DNA of 64,000 bases from Paramyrothecium sp. XJ0827 (Eukaryota > Ascomycota > Sordariomycetes > Hypocreales > Stachybotryaceae): contig JAJFPB010000005.1 of assembly GCA_020881915.1 (NCBI GenBank), positions 3,596,001 through 3,660,000 on the forward strand, written 5' to 3'. The translations under genes were made by a program, and so were the position numbers. Positions 1-13,458 of the stretch are shown here, in pieces; position 1 is the stretch's first letter; every line of letters begins with the position of its first letter. The notes under the pieces were generated by a model. That model did not search any database and had not been told where the DNA came from. It saw only the letters and a program-made list of their open reading frames with translations.

Positions 1-1163
1 CGGAGAGTAAGACGAATGGCGAAACGCCAACCACTAATGGCGTTACGGCAGGCGAGGACGGCACAAAGACGGCAACAGTGAAGGTGAACTGCCACCAGTG
101 TGGCAACGACTGCACGCGCATTTACTACCACAGCGCCCAAACGGACCCAGCATCAAAAGCTAAATACGACCTTTGCCCCAATTGCTTCACAGAGGGACGA
201 TTACCAGCCAACCACAACTCTAGCATGTACTCAAAGACCGAGAACCTGACCTACACGTCAGTGGTTGATCGGGATGCGCCATGGACTGACGCCGAGATTC
301 TGCGTCTGTTGGAGGGATTGGAACGTTTCGATGACGATTGGGGGGAGATCGCGGATCATGTTGGAACCAGGACGAGAGAGGAATGCGTGCTGCAATTCTT
401 GCAGTTGGACATCGAAGAGAAGTATCTCGACTCCGAGGCTGGGCTCAATGCTTCCACTGGGTTGTCCATGCTGGGGGCTCAGCAGGGGCATCTTCCTTTT
501 AGCCAAGTAGATAACCCCGTCATGTCTGTTGTTGGGTTCCTGGCGAGCTTGGCCGATCCGGCCAGCACAGCGGCAGCGGCCAACAAGTCTGCGGCCGAGC
601 TGAAGCGAAACCTCCGAAAGCAACTAGAGGGCGGAGATGATGCTGAGGAGGCACAGACCAACGGGAAGGACAAAGTTAAGGAGGACTCTATGGATGTTGA
701 TGTGCGACAAGAAACAACCACGACCACTACTACAACCACGACAAAAACGACAACGTTGGCAAGCATTCCTTTGGCGTCAATTGGTGCTCGCGCGGCTGGG
801 TTCGCTTCACACGAGGAGCGTGAGATGACACGGCTGGTTTCGGCAGCAGCCAACGTCACGCTTCAGAAACTGGAGCTCAAGCTGAAGTACTTCAATGAGA
901 TGGAGGCCATTCTACGGGAAGAGCGCCGAGAGCTAGAGCGTGGCCGCCAACAGCTTTTCCTCGATCGTCTGGCATTCCGGAGGCGTGTTCGTGAGGTGCA
1001 GGACAACCTGAAGGCGGCGGCGGCAGCAGGTGGAGAGCAGGGCGCTCGGCTGGCGCAGGAAGCGCTCAGCGATGGTGACAGACTGAGCTTCCAGCCTGTG
1101 GTTGGGGCGCAGTCAGTACAGCCGCCCAGTAGCAACGGGCAGATCAAGAGTTATGAGGCATAA
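1..1163 (+). CDS. RSC8: SWI/SNF-RSC complex subunit (Rsc8/Swi3 family), 3' part
   Basis: Subunit of SWI/SNF-type nucleosome remodelling complexes in the nucleus. The reading frame is open from base 3 to the stop at 1161-1163, so the gene begins left of the window and the N-terminal SWIRM domain is missing; 386 codons remain and the GTG at 78 is internal, not a start. Visible in order: a ZZ-like zinc-binding stretch (CHQC, then CPNC), a SANT domain beginning PWTDAEILRLLEGL and containing DDDWGEIADHVGTRT, a low-complexity Thr-rich run (about ten Thr), and a C-terminal charged helix (MTRLVSAAANVTLQKLELK onward) typical of the SWIRM-associated region and probably a coiled coil. The order zinc finger, SANT, coiled coil is diagnostic for the family. 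Whether it serves SWI/SNF, RSC or both cannot be told from sequence. No intron is seen in this part. Confidence 0.9.
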   Translation, partial: ESKTNGETPTTNGVTAGEDGTKTATVKVNCHQCGNDCTRIYYHSAQTDPASKAKYDLCPNCFTEGRLPANHNSSMYSKTENLTYTSVVDRDAPWTDAEILRLLEGLERFDDDWGEIADHVGTRTREECVLQFLQLDIEEKYLDSEAGLNASTGLSMLGAQQGHLPFSQVDNPVMSVVGFLASLADPASTAAAANKSAAELKRNLRKQLEGGDDAEEAQTNGKDKVKEDSMDVDVRQETTTTTTTTTTKTTTLASIPLASIGARAAGFASHEEREMTRLVSAAANVTLQKLELKLKYFNEMEAILREERRELERGRQQLFLDRLAFRRRVREVQDNLKAAAAAGGEQGARLAQEALSDGDRLSFQPVVGAQSVQPPSSNGQIKSYEA

Positions 1164-2446
1164 GAGAAGCTCGTCAGAAAGCCACGGTCGACGCCAGGGG
1201 CCGGTAGTTGGTAGAGACCAAGGATAATATGTCAATGGCAGGGCGTCTCGGTATGGTATGTGAATTGACTTTTTGGAGGTGAGGATGGAAGAGACTGCTT
1301 CGTGAGGAGTTTCGTTGCCAAAAGCGTATGGCTCGATCGTGGACAGCGCGCTGGTTCCCCTTGGCAGGCGGCCCATGAAGGTTGCCTACGGGCTAAGGCC
1401 ATCCGGGTGTATGAACCCATGAGAATTTTTGTTTTTTTTCCTGTGTGTGATTTGACATAGCTGCATGTATCAATATAGTTGTACTTGTGGGATTGGAAGC
1501 CCTGAGACGAGGCGAGACTACTTGGAATATTAAGCCTATTCTCATCCCAAGGAGCATGCAAGTGGTGTACCAGAGTCACATGGCTACAACTGGGGGTCGT
1601 CGTTGGTGTAAGTACGGTCAGGTGAGGTGTTCCGCGCATATCTTGTTGCTGTCGCTGGGATCGAGTCGTTTCCTGATACTACCCACGTTGCCGTCTTGCT
1701 TTTTCTAATACAGGCGACGCTCGTCGCACGGAAACCTCGCTGTGCAAATCAAGGTGCGGTACTCTGTACAGTACTGTACTGCAGTCACCGAGTGCACCAT
1801 GTGGAGGCTGAAGTTGGCCCATGGGGTAAGGTAGGCCGGGTAAGCAAAGGCAAGGGGGATCCCCAAGTCAAGTGCCCACATTGACTTTTTTTACCTCGGC
1901 TTGCGCAAAGCCGACGACGGCAAAGCAGGACGCCAGTGGCCAATGGCAGCACGTCTCAGTGGGCGCTCGGGCTGGCGGAGCAGGCCCATGACGTCTCGGG
2001 TCGCCGGGCGCCCACCCACCCACCACCAAACACCTACGGGCACGGTCACGGTAACGGTACCTGGCGCAGACAAGTGGCATGTGAGAGTTGTTGCTTTGAA
2101 TCACGCTTCCCCAAAACACCCTCTTTGCGATTCTCCGCACTGGCCCCAGATCCTGGAAATTTTTCTGCGCTACAGTCCAATCTTGACTGGCCGAGCTTCG
2201 ACCCGGAGCTATACTGTTCGAAGGACTAGGAGGAAGCCCGCAGACGGGACCCTTGACCGCACCATCAACGCCGACTACGTGGACCTAGGCTCGTCGCGCT
2301 CCGCCGAGTTGACTGCCGGCCTCGACCTACCTCGGCGATTCTGTCCACCTCCATTTTTCTCCTCGCCTTCCCTACTCTCTCCCCCCTTTCCTCAATCAAC
2401 TTCTTTACGTCGCTCAGCTGTTGTGTCCTCGAACAGCCAGCCGGCC
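1164..2446. other. Intergenic region, 3' UTR of RSC8 and promoter of CAT2
   Basis: About 1.3 kb with no convincing gene. Open frames here are short, lack introns with good signals and do not resemble known families. The stretch before 2446 becomes pyrimidine-rich (cctcgccttccctactctctcc at about 2364-2385), as usual for fungal promoters and 5' leaders. Confidence 0.6.
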
Positions 2447-2612
2447 ATGTTGACGTTGGCTTCCATCCGCTCTGTTGGACTTCGAACCGGTTTCAGGCAA
2501 ATCAGAACCCCCACCGTTGGTCTTTCCGCTCCCTCCCCTCCCCGGTCTCGCGGTCTCGCGCAGGCTTCGAGTCGCTCTCCTCTTACTGACCTGGGACCGT
2601 TTTCCGACTTAG
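2447..2612 (+). other. Possible alternative first exon and intron of CAT2 (mitochondrial presequence)
   Basis: An ATG at 2447 opens a frame beginning MLTLASIRSVGLRTGFRQ: Arg-rich, no acidic residues, like a mitochondrial presequence. A possible intron 2516-2612 (donor GTTGGT, branch-like CTGAC near 2587, acceptor CTTAG) would join it in phase through GTG-CTA-GCC to the ATG at 2622. The acceptor and branch site look good; the donor is off consensus. Fungal carnitine acetyltransferases are known to make peroxisomal and mitochondrial forms from one gene, which supports the reading, but the exon is inference. Confidence 0.45.
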
Positions 2613-2621
2613 GTGCTAGCC

Positions 2622-4718
2622 ATGGCTCCAGCCAAGCGCCACTCAAGCTCTCTGCCGTCTGGTAAGGAGCCCTTACACCCCCCAGCCTCGCTCTCAGGAG
2701 TATATTTTCGCTGACGCCGACCCCTCGGCCTTGGTTGACAGGTTACGCGGAAGACAAGTCTAAAGGCGCAATGCTGCGATTCCAGGAATCGCTGCCCCGC
2801 CTCCCCGTACCGACCCTGGAGGAGACAGCCAAGCGATACTTGAAGTCGCTGCATCCCCTGCTGTCGCAAGCCGAGTTCGACAAGAGCAGGGCCGCTGTCG
2901 AGGAATTTGTCAAGCCCGGAGGCGCAGGCTCCAAACTGCAGAGCAAACTCATCCAGAAGCGCGAGGATCCCAATACTAAGAACTGGCTGTACGAATGGTG
3001 GAACGACGCGGCTTACCTGTCCTACCGTGACCCCGTCGTGCCATACGTCAGTTACTTCTACTCACACCGCGATGACCGCAGGCGGCGCGACCCAGCCAAG
3101 CGTGCCGCCGCCATCACAACCTCGGTCCTCGAGTTCAAGAAGCTCGTTGACGCCGGCGAGCTCGAGCCAGAGTACATGAAGAAGCTCCCCATCTGCATGG
3201 ACAGCTACAAGTGGATGTTCAACGCCAGCCGCGTCGCCGCTCGCCCCGCAGACCACCCTGTCAAGTTCCCTGCCGAAGGAAACCAGCACATCATTGCTAT
3301 CCGCAAGAATCAGTTCTTCAAGATTAACCACCACGTCAACGGACAGCAGCTCAACACCTCTGAGCTCGAGCAGCAGTTCGCTCATGTCTACCGCCTTGCT
3401 CAGCGCGTCCCCGCCGTCGGTGCGTTGACGTCGGAGAATCGCGATGTTTGGACTGATGCGCGCGAGATCTTGCTCCAGGCTAGCCCGAAGAACAAGGCCA
3501 TTCTCGAGGCCATCGAGTCCGCCTCCTTCGTTGTCTGCCTGGACGACGCTTCCCCCGTTACCCTGGAGGAGCGTGCTCACCAGTATTGGCATGGCGACGG
3601 CGCCAATCGCTGGTACGACAAGCCCCTTCAGTTCATTGTCAACGACAATGGAACATCTGGATTCATGGGCGAGCACTCCATGATGGACGGCACCCCGACC
3701 CACCGCCTCAACGACTACGTGAACGACCTCATCTTTGCTAACAAGCTCGACTTTTCCGACCCCTCTGTTCGATCAGATCTGCCTGAGCCACAGCTCCTCT
3801 CCTTTGTCGTAACCGACGCCGTTCAGGCCGAGATTGACCGCGCCACCAAGGACTTCAACGAGGTCATCGGCCAGCACCAGCTTGCCGTCCAGGCTTACCA
3901 GGGCTACGGCAAGGGACTTATCAAGAAGTTCAAGTGCTCCCCCGACGCCTACGTACAAATGATCATCCAGCTCGCGTACTTCAAGATGTACGGTAAGAAC
4001 CGTCCAACTTACGAGTCGGCCGCCACTCGTCGCTTCCAGCAGGGCCGCACTGAGACATGCCGTTCCGTGTCCGACGAGTCCGTCGCATGGTGCAAGTCCA
4101 TGGCCGACGCTTCGGTGGATGACAACACGCGCGTCGACCTCTTCCGCAAGGCCATCAACGCCCACCTCGAGTACATCTCGGCTGCCTCGGACGGCAAGGG
4201 TGTTGACAGGCATTTGTTTGGTCTCAAGAAGCTCCTGGAGCCTGGCGAGGAAGTTCCAGCCATCTACAAGGACCCGGCTTTCTCCTACTCTTCTTCGTGG
4301 TACCTGTCAACTTCGCAGTTGAGCTCCGAGTATTTCAACGGCTACGGCTGGAGCCAGGTTATCGACCAAGGCTTTGGCATTGCCTACATGATCAATGAGA
4401 ACAGGTAAGATTCCGAATCCACTGGTTGCTCCCCTCGTCCCGTTCTGCTTTCCTTCTCTTTCATATCACCACTTTCGTCCTTGGTCTTGTACACCTCTCT
4501 CCTCAGAGCGGTACTGCCTTTTCCATCAGCTCCCCACTTGGCCACTCGCAGTGGTATCTAGACGAATGTCCTTTGCTAACTAGTCATCCAGCCTCAACTT
4601 CAACATCGTCTCCAAGGGCCTTGGAAGCGACCGCATGAGCCATTACTTGAACGAAGCCGCTGGCGATATGCGCGACCTTCTGGTGCCCACCATTGAGCCG
4701 CCCAAGGCTAAGCTATGA
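2622..4718 (+). CDS. CAT2: Carnitine O-acetyltransferase, peroxisomal/mitochondrial
   Basis: Transfers acetyl groups between CoA and carnitine, moving acetyl units out of peroxisomes into mitochondria for growth on fatty acids or acetate (Aspergillus acuJ, Magnaporthe PTH2 family). Exons 2622-2661, 2742-4404 and 4592-4718 give 609 residues. Intron 1 has GTAAGG and ends GACAG; intron 2 has GTAAGA, a CTAAC branch at 4576-4580 and ends CCAG. The catalytic histidine lies in GEHSMMDGTP (His about 325), the choline/carnitine acyltransferase signature. Exon 3 is needed to reach the C-terminus EPPKAKL; AKL is a type 1 peroxisomal targeting signal. The start at 2622 gives MAPAKRHSSS and joins exon 2 at a split Gly codon. 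An upstream ATG at 2447 may add a mitochondrial presequence. Confidence 0.95.
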
Positions 4719-5171
4719 GAACGGAGGACGAGTCGTTCGTGGACCCTACAGATGTTCAGCGCTATTTTCAAGCGACTCGAATCGGGCTGGTACTGTCATC
4801 AAAGCCGTATGCATTCAAAGGGCGCAAGGAGACGGATCTTACAATTACTAAGGGGAAGTAGCATGTTGTATTTGTTGTGTGTTAGTAGTTTATAGTATTT
4901 AGATGAAGATACACCTTCCACCCAAAGTACTGTCAGTTGGCGGTCATATTGTTCAACTGCAGAGCCTATAGGGATGAAGTAGACTACATTCTCACATTCG
5001 ACACTGGCCTCGATACAGGGAACGGGCGTCAAAGCATTTTGCTTAGAACGATGGGGACCTTGATGCCATTGTAGATCGGGTTTCCAGATTCAACGGCTAA
5101 TCATATCACCCTCTATCCTATTCTTACATATTTCGCTGAGCACAATTATGTACAGTGAACCCAATCATCCT
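4719..5171. other. Convergent 3' intergenic region between CAT2 and CAP
   Basis: About 450 bases between two genes that end towards each other. It is AT-enriched and must hold both polyadenylation regions. No gene seen. Confidence 0.6.
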
Positions 5172-7015
5172 CTAGCCGGCATGGGCCACAATCTCGTTCA
5201 CAACGTCGCCCTTAGCCTCATCGTAGTAGGAGCAAATCTGTGAGGGCAGGGGCAGCTCCTTGTAATCATCGTCAGGACCGGCAATGATGTTGAGGTTAAC
5301 GCCCGCCGACTTGCTAGTGAAGACTTTTGCACCGGAGCTCTCCTTGCTGAAGTAGATCTGAGCGCTGTCAACCTGGTCAAGCATCACGGTTGGAATGGTG
5401 CCAGTAACCTGGAGCGCGAAATTGGCGGCCTTGACAACGTCGACAGTAGATACGAGTGTGTCCACGACGAGCGACAGCCTGGTAGAGTTTTCCACCGTGA
5501 CCTGGTTTGCCTTGCCTTTGATGATAACAACAGTGTTGTTACACCTGCTGATCAGGATGGAATGGGTCAAGGAAGCCTCAATTTCGACAGGCTGAGGTTC
5601 TTTCTCGAAATTTTCCTAGAAGAATATCAGCCGCTGTTTACATACTAGGCACTGGTCAGGAGTACATACGATCGTCCACTTGTTTCCTTCAAGCTCCTTC
5701 TTGGATGGCTTCTTGACGCGCATAGACTCGGGCTTCGGCTTCTTGCCAGGTGCAGGGCTCTTGGCACGACCAGAGGAATCAACATCAGGCACGGTGCTTG
5801 ATGCACGGAGCGAAGGGTTCTTGTGCGTCATTTGCGATTTATCCACCTTTCGGAGTCCCTTCGTCACGGCTTCGCCCTTGTTCAACTCAGAGAATACCGC
5901 GCCAAAGCCACCCGCTGGAGCAGGGGCGGCCGGCTCGGTCTTGATATCAAGAACTGGTGGGGGGCCTGGTGGTGGTGGCGGCGGAGGAGGAGGGGGGCCG
6001 CCAGCGCTTGGGGCGGGAGCTGCAGCGGGAGCTCCGGTGCTGAGCTTCTTGGCCACATCTTGAGCGGGCTCGCCGTTGGGATTCCAAGCAACACCGCTAT
6101 TAAAGTAGTTTTTGACATATTCAGATAGGTCGCGGAAAATCTGGTAAAAGGCTTGAAGCCAGTCGACTTGCTTCGAGTCCCTGTGTATAACTTTAGCAGG
6201 CGAGTTATCAAAAAACATACGCAAGAGACAGATGTAGCTCACTTGTCTTTGTATTCCTTGAGCACCCTGTTGCCAAAGAACTGGGCAGAGCTGAAGCACT
6301 CGTCCACATGCTTGTAAGGCCGGTTATCGACAGTCACCCAGGCAAGGACCATGATTCCATCGGCTACAGCACTAAGGTGGGTGTACATAGGATCAGGGCG
6401 GTTGGATTCCTTCAGCTCCGTGACAGCCATGAGGGCCTCGTTGATTGGCTTCAGCAGATCCTGGTATACAGCCATGTTCGAACCTGAGAGGTCGGGCTTC
6501 TTCGCCTTAGTCGAGATAAGCAGAAATCTCCGCTGCTCCTGGAAACCCTTGAGGACTTGATCGGCCTAGGTTGTAGTTAGAGGGGCATCGTGTTGAGGCG
6601 ATGGTGATTTGGTTATCGCACCTGTTGGGCCACGACGCCGCCAAGCTCCTTGCTAAGCTGCACGTATTTGTTGACCGTGGAATTTAGGAAGACATCGAAC
6701 TCCTCCACAGATTCGGGAACGGGCTCCTGAGGCGGCGGCGCTGGAGCTGCTGGGGCAGCCGGGGGAAGGGGAGGAGGCGGAAGAGAAGTGGTAGAAGCGG
6801 CGGCTGCCGCAGGTTCGGGTTGGCTCAGGGCTGGAACATCCTTGGGAAGCTCAGTGGAGCTAGCAATATCCTCAAGTCGCGACGTTGCAGCTTCGAGTCT
6901 GGATAAGGATCCGTCAGTACATTCAGACTTGGGGTATGGTCCTGGGCGTTGGTTTGGGGTCGTCGTACCTCTTGATGAGGGTCGTGAGGTTGTGCATGTT
7001 ATTCGCGGCCGCCAT
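5172..7015 (-). CDS. SRV2: Adenylyl cyclase-associated protein (CAP/Srv2)
   Basis: Binds adenylyl cyclase through its N-terminus and recycles cofilin-bound ADP-actin through its C-terminus, linking cAMP signalling to the actin cytoskeleton. Five exons on the minus strand: 7015-6969, 6898-6622, 6565-6243, 6180-5670 and 5615-5172, giving 533 residues; every junction keeps frame with GT..AG ends. Exon 1 reads MAAANNMHNLTTLIKR and joins LEAATSRLEDIAS, the family's N-terminal coiled coil. The helical folded domain follows (QVDWLQAFYQIFRDL and GVAWNPNG). A proline-rich linker (PPPPPPPPPPG) and a WH2-like region with KSQMTHKNPSLR come next. The C-terminal beta-helix CARP domain holds LISRCNNTVVIIKGK and LPLPSQICSYYDEAKGD. 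An earlier proline-rich run (LPPPPLPPAAPAAPAPPP) sits near residue 50. Short N-terminal exons explain why no single open frame shows the whole gene. Confidence 0.95.
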
Positions 7016-8184
7016 TGTCGGGATGGTTTCAGTCAGATTGGAAACTAAAGGCAAGTACGGGAACCAGCAAAGGTCCAACTATGTTTGGTAGCAAGACAAG
7101 GACAACTCGAGCACGCAATATCTCCTCCGCTTCGTGTAGATCCTGTCCTAGTGTTGCGCGTAGGGCGAAACCAGGCGCAGGCAGGTTATTCGAAGGCAAG
7201 AAGCTTGCTCGATGAGGTGCGGTGTGTGCGCCGGGCCGTGTAAGGGGGGAGCGATTTTCTGGCGCTGGTGCTGTCAAGTCGTTGTCGACCGGGAGGCAGA
7301 GAAGCCAATCTACGCGGGGTGACGGAGGATTGAGTTGAATACCCGTAGCTGGCGTATGAGAAGAGTATGACAATGAGGTATGCGCAAGCTGCCAGCAAGA
7401 TACGGCTAGCAGAGTTGTGGTCGAGCACCTTACCTCAGCGCCCAGGGGGCGGGGGGTTGGTTTCAGGGGCCGATTGGACCAGAGCTCCTGCGGAGCATGA
7501 TGCTCTGGCTACAGAGAACCTGAGACCATTTCACCGCCGTGGTCGGGGACCACCTGGTGCCTTGCCATAGGTATCTTAGGTACCTCTGCGTAAACAACGT
7601 TCGGACGATTGACCATTACCTGGGTACTAGTCTAACATCGCTAACCATACCTTTCGTTCTTTTCTAAGCCAGACCTACTGTATGTACTGGCCGAGAGAGA
7701 TGGGTTATTCCGCCGATACCTGGCCATGTGCCAACATTTACTATCCCCGTCCAGCCGAGCAGGTACGATATTGTTTCCCAGTTGATAACAGCCAAGAAGC
7801 AACCCCTGTCTGCGGTAGATCTACAGGGTAGGACACCTGCTCGGAGGCTGATTTGGCAAGACATCTTCAAGCCTCACAACCCAAAATGCAACCACTCATA
7901 TACTGAGCTAAACCCATGCTGCATGGGAAACCGACGTAAACAACCCCTCTGCACGGACGACTTTGAGGGCCTGCTTTGCTCTCGGGAATTCTCTCTCGTG
8001 ATTTTTCCTCATTCAAATCTTCAGTATACTCGGCTAGTCCAGCCGTATCTGCTTAATTAGACTACTTACACAAGACTTATTTCCTGGCACCTAATCTCGA
8101 GAATCCACGGCCCTCCGCGGTCCGCTGTGGTGTAACGGTAGTCCCAAAACAGCCGGCTGTCAACGTCCAAGATTCATCTCAGTC
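7016..8184. promoter_or_regulatory. Divergent promoter region of SRV2 and MAK32
   Basis: About 1.17 kb between two diverging starts. Overlapping open frames on both strands around 7030-7570 and 7660-8060 are short and resemble nothing known. It contains a KpnI-type taggtacct motif near 7579 and a tRNA 5'-half-like patch at 8121-8143. No defined factor sites are claimed. Confidence 0.5.
8121..8143 (+). other. tRNA 5'-half-like fragment (box A)
   Basis: The stretch carries TGGTGTAACGG, an exact-looking box A / D-arm of the Glu-type tRNA kind, preceded by TCCGCTG. No T-arm (GGTTCRANTCC) or closing acceptor strand follows, so it is at most a tRNA relic or chance match in the 5' leader of the MAK32-like gene. 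Confidence 0.3.
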
Positions 8185-9635
8185 ATGGAGCCTCCCCAAG
8201 AGGAGGCTGCTGCTGCTGCTACTACCGCTGCTTCCTCAAGTACCTCATTAGACATCCCAGAAAGGCACAAAACCGAGGAAAAGGAGAATGAAGGTGAGAA
8301 CGAAAGCGAGAAACCCAACAAGGCCGAGCAGCAAACCGAACCGGAGCAGGATGCCAAGCCTGCCACTCCCCTTGACTTTGTGACACTAGGAATGTTCATT
8401 ATTGGTGAGACTTCCTCAAGCATACTTCCTGCGTTTCCTGCCTTCATCAGTTCCAAATCACTGACCGTTGGTCATTGGACTTCCACGATAAAGACGACAT
8501 TGATTTCATTCCCCCTACGCCCCCAGTCAAGGACGTAGCCGGCGGCGCAGGGACCTACTCCGCTCTCGGTGCTCGTCTCTTATCTCCTCCACCATCTGCC
8601 GCGTCTGTGGGATGGATTATCGACCAGGGATCGGACTTTCCCGAGAGCGTTACCAGCTTGATTGACAGTTGGGAGACCTCCGTTGTGTATCGTCACGACC
8701 CAAACCGTCTTACCACACGCGGCTGGAACGGCTACGAGCCTGGCTCGGCTGACAAGCGTGCATTCAAGTACCTTTCCCCAAAGAAGCGTCTGACCGTGGA
8801 CGACCTCGATCCTACCCTCCTCCAATCTCGGTCCTTCCACTTGATTTGCTCGCCACTTCGCTGCCAGCAGCTTGTCTCCGATATCACCCAATGGCGGAAG
8901 GCCGTATCGGACCCTGAGACGTACAGCAAGCCCATCTTTGTTTGGGAGCCTGTGCCGGACCTTTGCACACCCGATGAGCTGCTAAACTGCACCAACACCT
9001 TGCCTCTCGTCGACATCTGCAGCCCCAATCACAGCGAGTTGGCCGGCTTCATGGGTGACGATGGATTGGATCCGGAGACCGGAGACATCTCGACTAGAGC
9101 TATTGAACGCTCGTGCGAGCAACTTCTGGCTAGTATGCCGCTGCAGTCGTTTACTCTTGTCGTACGTGCTGGCGAGAAAGGTTGTTACATCGCCAAGAAC
9201 GGCGGAAGGAGGCGGCAACCTGGGACAGGTGCCGCCAAGAAGCGGCCGAAGAAGGACTACAGACGTGGTGGCCTTCAGCCTGATACGGATATGGAAGCCC
9301 TGTTCGCCGGGCTCCTGCAAGATGAGGATGGCCTCATTGCCCGGGAAGAGATTGAGGTTGATCCAGGTATCGAACGGTGGATCCCCGCCTACCATCAGAA
9401 CCCGGAAGCTGTCATTGATCCTACTGGCGGCGGCAATACCTTCCTCGGGGGGCTCTCCGTTGCCCTGGCTAGAGGCCATGGTGTGGAGGACGCGGCCATA
9501 AGAGGCTCCGTGGTGGCTAGTTTTGCCATCGAGCAAATAGGTCTTCCAGTTTTGGGCCGCGATTCGAATGGAAACGAAACATGGAACGACGACATTGTAG
9601 AGAACCGGTTGCAGAGCTTCTTGGCACGCCTATAA
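8185..9635 (+). CDS. MAK32: PfkB-family kinase-like protein, Mak32-like
   Basis: Member of the ribokinase/PfkB carbohydrate kinase superfamily in the Mak32 branch; yeast Mak32 is needed for stability of the L-A dsRNA virus, and its substrate is unknown. Exon 1 is 8185-8404 and exon 2 is 8494-9635 (453 residues). The intron has GTGAGA and a TCACTGACC branch and ends AAAG; joining gives MFIIDDIDFIPPTPP, restoring the family's N-terminal strand that is lost if the reading runs through. Residues 1-70 are a low-complexity acidic tail. The core has GGAGTYSALGARLLSPPP (sugar-binding Gly motif) and, near the C-terminus, DPTGGGNTFLGG, the PfkB signature in which the usual catalytic Asp is Asn, as I recall for yeast Mak32 too. 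A basic insert (AAKKRPKKDYRR) sits before the signature. Catalysis is uncertain. Confidence 0.88.
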
Positions 9636-9844
9636 TATACACGAGCAAAGCATTATTACAAAACTAACGACTCCTTCCGGCTAAAGTCTTGGATCCTACT
9701 TCACATTTCGCCTCCCCCCCCCCTTTTTTGGATCTTCATCTATGTGCGCCAGTTTCCATCAGTGTCATGCATCGTCAATCATAGCCCTCTCGCCCAAAAT
9801 ATAAGGGGCACAATTAAGGAAGGGGCATCCGATACTGGAATAGT
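9636..9844. other. Convergent 3' region between MAK32 and MCM3
   Basis: A 209-base gap shared by the 3' ends of two converging genes. It holds a C-run followed by a T-run near 9713-9727 and AT-rich sequence suited to polyadenylation. No gene. Confidence 0.5.

Positions 9845-13458
<3,614 letters not shown>

Noticed and set aside
1901..2665. 254-codon plus-strand frame upstream of CAT2
   Set aside because: Low-complexity promoter sequence; only its tail, from the ATG at 2447, makes sense as a possible CAT2 presequence.
3062..3703. 213-codon minus-strand frame inside CAT2
   Set aside because: It is a shadow of the strongly conserved CAT2 coding strand.
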